Assembly: GCA_030535815.1 (NCBI GenBank)
Contig: JAUNRD010000012.1
Span: forward strand, 1-8,108
Length of the DNA: 8,108 nt
Source of the DNA: Clostridia bacterium
GTDB taxonomy: Bacteria > Bacillota > Clostridia > CAKSNL01 > HGM11501
Reading direction: 5' to 3'
Numbering within the stretch: the first letter of the stretch is position 1; the number at the start of each line of letters is the position of its first letter. A program made the position numbers and the translations under genes. This document shows, piece after piece, positions 5,678-8,108 of this stretch. Under the pieces are notes generated by a model. The model had not been told where the DNA came from, ran no database searches, and saw only the letters and a program-made list of their open reading frames with translations.

Positions 5678-6628
5678 ATGAAACTTGCAACATCTACGGG
5701 GGATTTTACTTGGTACGTATCGGAATTATGGGAAAAAGTCGCTTGTTTTAAAAATTCTGAGTTCAGAAATATTAATCTTGAATTAACCACAAACAACGAG
5801 GTGTTTTTCAATAATGATGAAGAAGCACTTAAACTTTATTGGGAGAAGTTAGAGCTTGAAAGAGAAAAAGCGGGAGTTAAATTTGTGGTGGCACATGCTC
5901 CGTGTTTACATACTCCTGTTTTTGAGGCTATGGATGACCCCGAAAATATGGCCTACAAAACAAACATTCGTGCATTTCATCGTGCATTGGAGGTGAGTCA
6001 TAGACTCGGTATCCCTCGCGTTGTTATACACGCCTGTGCAAGCGAGGCTTTTTCAGTTGAGGATTTTTATAAATACAATAAAATGTTTTATTCCGATATT
6101 CTCCCCGTGGCAGAAAAATACAACATTATCATTATGACAGAAAACTGGGATAATAATAAAATGCATATGTCAACAGGTAAAGAAATGCGGGATTTTATTG
6201 AATATATCGGGCATCCGCTTCTTAAGGCGTGCTGGGATACTGCACACGGAAATATTGATTCGGTCGCAAGGGGAATAGGTCAGTATGACAATATTCTTGC
6301 TCTCGGAGATTTGCTTAAAGGAGTGCATATTTCAGATAATTTCGGAAATTGCCATCATCATAGCTGGCCTTTTGCGGGAATTATTAATTTCGATTCCGTT
6401 ATGCAGGGGTTGCTTGACGTTAACTATGACGGATATTTTACTTTTGAAGCGTCTTACACTCTGATGCATAAGAGCAATCCTCCTTATGGACGTGCCCCCT
6501 GGACTCATAATGGTGAAATCGTGTCAAAATTACAAAGTCCCTCAATAGAGCTTAAAGAAAAAGCGGTAGATTTGCTTTATGAAACGGGGAAATATATACT
6601 TAAAACCTATAATTGTTTTGAAGAGTGA
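5678..6628 (+). CDS. Xylose-isomerase-like TIM-barrel sugar (phosphate) isomerase/epimerase
   Basis: This belongs to the AP-endonuclease-2/xylose-isomerase-like TIM-barrel superfamily, whose members use a divalent metal to isomerise or epimerise small sugars, keto acids and inositol derivatives. Over 316 residues the expected strand-end motifs appear in order: VVAHAPCLHTP (70-80), PRVVIHACAS (113-122), IIIMTENWDN (150-159), ACWDTAHGN (184-192), GVHISDNFG (215-223) and YFTFEASY (253-260). Glu155, Asp187 with His190, His217 and Glu257 are the likely metal and substrate ligands. AAGGGGG at 5664-5670 is seven bases from the ATG at 5678; an in-frame GTG at 5648 would put this site inside the gene, so it is rejected. 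Glycerate kinase follows after five bases, so the two are co-translated. Hydroxypyruvate isomerase is a family member that works next to glycerate kinases, but it is shorter (about 260 residues). The substrate remains open. Confidence 0.85.
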   Translation: MKLATSTGDFTWYVSELWEKVACFKNSEFRNINLELTTNNEVFFNNDEEALKLYWEKLELEREKAGVKFVVAHAPCLHTPVFEAMDDPENMAYKTNIRAFHRALEVSHRLGIPRVVIHACASEAFSVEDFYKYNKMFYSDILPVAEKYNIIIMTENWDNNKMHMSTGKEMRDFIEYIGHPLLKACWDTAHGNIDSVARGIGQYDNILALGDLLKGVHISDNFGNCHHHSWPFAGIINFDSVMQGLLDVNYDGYFTFEASYTLMHKSNPPYGRAPWTHNGEIVSKLQSPSIELKEKAVDLLYETGKYILKTYNCFEE

Positions 6629-6633
6629 GTAAT

Positions 6634-7782
6634 ATGAAAGTTACTGTTGCGATAGATTCTTTCAAGGGAAGTCTTTCAACCTTTGAGGCAGGAAGTGCCG
6701 CAAAGGACGGAATAAAAAAAGTTTTTCCTGAAGCAGAGGTTGTTATATCCCCTCTTGCAGACGGGGGAGAAGGTACGGTTGATGCCGTGGTTTCTGCAAA
6801 TAATGGAGAATATATAACTGCCACTGTTACAGGACCTTTGGGAGAAAAAGTTGATGCGAAATACGGAATTATTCCCGAAAGAAAGCTGGCGGTTATGGAA
6901 ATGTCTGCCGCAGCGGGAATAACTCTTGTGCCCGAAGAAAAGAGAACCCCCCTTGATACCACAACCTACGGCGTAGGGGAGATGATTAAGGATGCTCTTT
7001 CCAAAGGTATGCGGAAATTTGTAATCGGAATCGGCGGAAGCGCCACCAACGACGGCGGAGTGGGAATGCTACAGGCTCTCGGCTTTAGGTTTACGGATGA
7101 TTCGGGAAAGGATGTGCCCTTTGGCGCAAAGGGACTTGAAAAAATATGTAATATATCGGATGCGGAAAAGGATTCCCGTCTTTCGGAGTGCGAATTTTAC
7201 ATTGCCTGTGACGTGAAAAATCCCCTTTGCGGGGATAACGGCTGTAGCCGCATCTACGGTCCCCAGAAGGGCGCAACTGAAGAAATGATTAAGGATATGG
7301 ATTTGTGGCTTTCCCGCTATGCTCTTCTTACAAAAAATATTAACCGGGAAGCGGACAGCGACTATCCCGGAAGCGGTGCCGCAGGCGGAATGGGCTTTGC
7401 TTTTATGGCGTATCTCGGAGGAGAGTTAAAATCGGGAATCGAGCTTGTAATGGCTGAAACGGGAATTGAAGAGCATATAAAGGATTCAGATTTTGTTATA
7501 ACCGGTGAGGGAAGACTTGACGGTCAGTCCTATATGGGTAAAGCACCCATAGGTATTGCTAAGCTTTCAAAAAAATACGGAAAAACTGTTATAGCTTTTT
7601 CCGGGGCGGTTACGGATGATGCCGCAGTTTGCAACGAGCACGGAATTGACGCCTTTTTCCCCATAGTTAAAGCCCCCTGCAGTCTTCTTGACGCTATGAA
7701 TAAAGAAAATGCTTATAAAAACCTTAAGGCAACGGCTGTTCAGATATTTAATTTAATAAAAGTTATAAAAAAAGCAACCTGA
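6634..7782 (+). CDS. Glycerate kinase (GarK/GlxK family)
   Basis: This enzyme phosphorylates D-glycerate with ATP; enzymes of the GarK/GlxK family make 2-phosphoglycerate, which enters lower glycolysis. All family blocks are present over 382 residues: AIDSFKGSLS (6-15), PLADGGEGT (40-48), GIGGSATNDGGVGM (132-145), CDVKNPLCG (192-200), YGPQKGAT (208-215), PGSGAAGGMGF (245-255) and ITGEGRLDGQS (289-299) followed by GKAP. The length is normal. An overlapping GTG start at 6625 would add MSN, but glycerate kinases begin MK-hydrophobic-IAxDS, so the ATG at 6634 is preferred. The Shine-Dalgarno (GAAGAGTGAG) lies in the end of the preceding gene. The last codons (Lys-Lys-Ala-Thr) and the TGA are embedded in the terminator hairpin, so the stop codon is in its loop. 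The gene is intact, unlike the kinase stump at 5560. Confidence 0.95.
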   Translation: MKVTVAIDSFKGSLSTFEAGSAAKDGIKKVFPEAEVVISPLADGGEGTVDAVVSANNGEYITATVTGPLGEKVDAKYGIIPERKLAVMEMSAAAGITLVPEEKRTPLDTTTYGVGEMIKDALSKGMRKFVIGIGGSATNDGGVGMLQALGFRFTDDSGKDVPFGAKGLEKICNISDAEKDSRLSECEFYIACDVKNPLCGDNGCSRIYGPQKGATEEMIKDMDLWLSRYALLTKNINREADSDYPGSGAAGGMGFAFMAYLGGELKSGIELVMAETGIEEHIKDSDFVITGEGRLDGQSYMGKAPIGIAKLSKKYGKTVIAFSGAVTDDAAVCNEHGIDAFFPIVKAPCSLLDAMNKENAYKNLKATAVQIFNLIKVIKKAT

Positions 7783-7796
7783 CGGTTGCTTTTTTT
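7767..7796 (+). terminator. Terminator overlapping the 3' end of the glycerate kinase gene
   Basis: An A-run plus GCAACC (7767-7779) pairs with GGTTGC plus a T-run (7784-7796) around a four-base loop TGAC. The first three loop bases are the kinase stop codon. A ribosome finishing the gene would cover the 5' arm, so termination and translation may interfere with each other. Confidence 0.88.
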
Positions 7797-7814
7797 ATTC
7801 CTCTGTGGTAAACT
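7786..7814 (+). promoter_or_regulatory. Possible weak promoter overlapping the kinase terminator
   Basis: TTGCTT (7786-7791), again in the 3' arm of a terminator, is followed after 17 bases by TAAACT (7809-7814), preceded by TGG as an extended -10. The -10 is only four of six. I list it because its arrangement matches those at 4365 and 5608; it would add a distal start for the beta-galactosidase gene. Confidence 0.35.
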
Positions 7815-7826
7815 AATATCACAGAG
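7801..7826 (+). promoter_or_regulatory. Near-perfect dyad, candidate operator upstream of beta-galactosidase
   Basis: CTCTGTGGTA (7801-7810) and TATCACAGAG (7817-7826) are inverted copies with one G-T mismatch over ten bases and a six-base centre. The dyad covers the -10 of the weak promoter at 7786-7814 and lies some 55 bases ahead of the better -35 at 7880. It could be a regulator binding site, or an RNA hairpin if transcribed. No regulator gene is visible in the window. Confidence 0.45.
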
Positions 7827-7879
7827 TGAAGAAATATGGAAAATAGCAATTTTGTGCAAGAAATCGCAACATAATCCTA

Positions 7880-7908
7880 TTGCATAATTAAAGTGTTTGG
7901 TTTATAAT
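7880..7908 (+). promoter_or_regulatory. Promoter of the beta-galactosidase gene
   Basis: A perfect -10 TATAAT (7903-7908) has TTGCAT (7880-7885) 17 bases upstream as a partial -35. The predicted start near 7915 leaves about 30 bases of leader containing AAGGAG (7931-7936) before the TTG start. The weak -35 would suit an activated promoter. Confidence 0.6.
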
Positions 7909-7945
7909 GGAATTAAGTGAAATTTACATTAAGGAGTGACGGATT

Positions 7946-8108
7946 TTGGCTGTAAGAACATACGAAAACATCAAAAAGACATCGGAAAACAGAGAAAAGG
8001 CAAGAAGCTATTATATTCCCTATGAAAGTATGGAAAAAGCCCTTGCAGGGAAGAAGGAAGAGTCGGCATATTACAAGCTTTTAAACGGTATGTGGGACTT
8101 TCGCTATT
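7946..8108 (+). CDS. GH2 beta-galactosidase, N-terminal 54 residues only (cut by window end)
   Basis: The frame starts at TTG (read as Met), nine bases after a perfect AAGGAG; an in-frame TGA at 7937 rules out a longer gene apart from an ATT codon. The visible protein contains ENREKARSYYIPYES (14-28), then KALAGKKEESAYYKLLNG and MWDFRY (49-54). This is the familiar beginning of LacZ-type glycoside hydrolase family 2 enzymes: an N-R-x-x-A-R/H-x-Y-x-I/F-P-Y/F start, then E-S-x-x-Y-x-x-L-N-G-x-W-x-F at the first strand of the sugar-binding domain. No signal peptide is present, so a cytoplasmic enzyme that hydrolyses imported galactosides is likely. The catalytic glutamates lie beyond the window, so activity and exact specificity cannot be checked; other GH2 members are less likely given the LacZ-like N-terminus. 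Confidence 0.85.
   Translation, partial: MAVRTYENIKKTSENREKARSYYIPYESMEKALAGKKEESAYYKLLNGMWDFRY

Noticed and set aside
7801..7826. The dyad as a CRP-type TGTGA-N6-TCACA site
   Set aside because: The half-sites TGTGG and TCACA are ten bases apart instead of six, and classical CRP control is not expected in this kind of Firmicute.
7836..7874. Twelve-residue frame (MENSNFVQEIAT) before the beta-galactosidase promoter
   Set aside because: The ribosome binding site is weak and no homology can be judged at this length. It could be a leader peptide or another gene stump, but the sequence does not support either.

Overview
The window is 8,108 bases of gene-dense DNA with every supported gene on the + strand. 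Strong AAGGAG-type ribosome binding sites, U-rich hairpin terminators, a TTG start and the gene content point to a Firmicute, probably an uncultured gut-type member of the Clostridia. That placement is inference from gene style, not from a marker gene.

Layout. Bases 1-1161 hold the 3' part of a neutral-ceramidase-like metallohydrolase gene, closed by a terminator. Bases 1296-4377 are a self-contained TAXI-type TRAP transporter unit: a promoter, a lipoprotein substrate-binding subunit, an intercistronic hairpin, a fused 4TM/12TM permease and a terminator. Bases 4365-5558 hold a PIG-L (LmbE-like) deacetylase followed closely by a GtrA-family membrane protein, a pairing that suggests work on a lipid-linked sugar of the cell envelope. 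Directly behind gtrA, at 5560, lies what looks like the stump of a second glycerate kinase gene: a good ribosome binding site and about nine recognisable codons that run into a terminator. Bases 5608-7796 form another unit: a promoter with a 13-T run in its spacer, a xylose-isomerase-like TIM-barrel gene, a complete glycerate kinase gene, and a terminator whose loop contains the kinase stop codon. From 7946 the window enters the start of a GH2 beta-galactosidase gene, preceded by a promoter and a near-perfect dyad.

How the genes fit together. The transporter unit is bounded by terminators and probably acts alone; its substrate cannot be read from the sequence. The TIM-barrel protein and glycerate kinase are almost certainly co-transcribed and probably feed a small hydroxy-acid or sugar derivative into lower glycolysis as phosphoglycerate. 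The beta-galactosidase has its own promoter and may or may not belong to the same pathway.

The most unusual points are the glycerate kinase remnant, which suggests that a block was inserted or recombined between gtrA and the present kinase; the repeated overlap of terminator 3' arms with the -35 elements of the next promoter; and the poly-T promoter spacer. I found no RNA genes, CRISPR array or insertion sequence, and no gene-free stretch longer than 300 bases. I did not recognise a clearly new multi-gene system.
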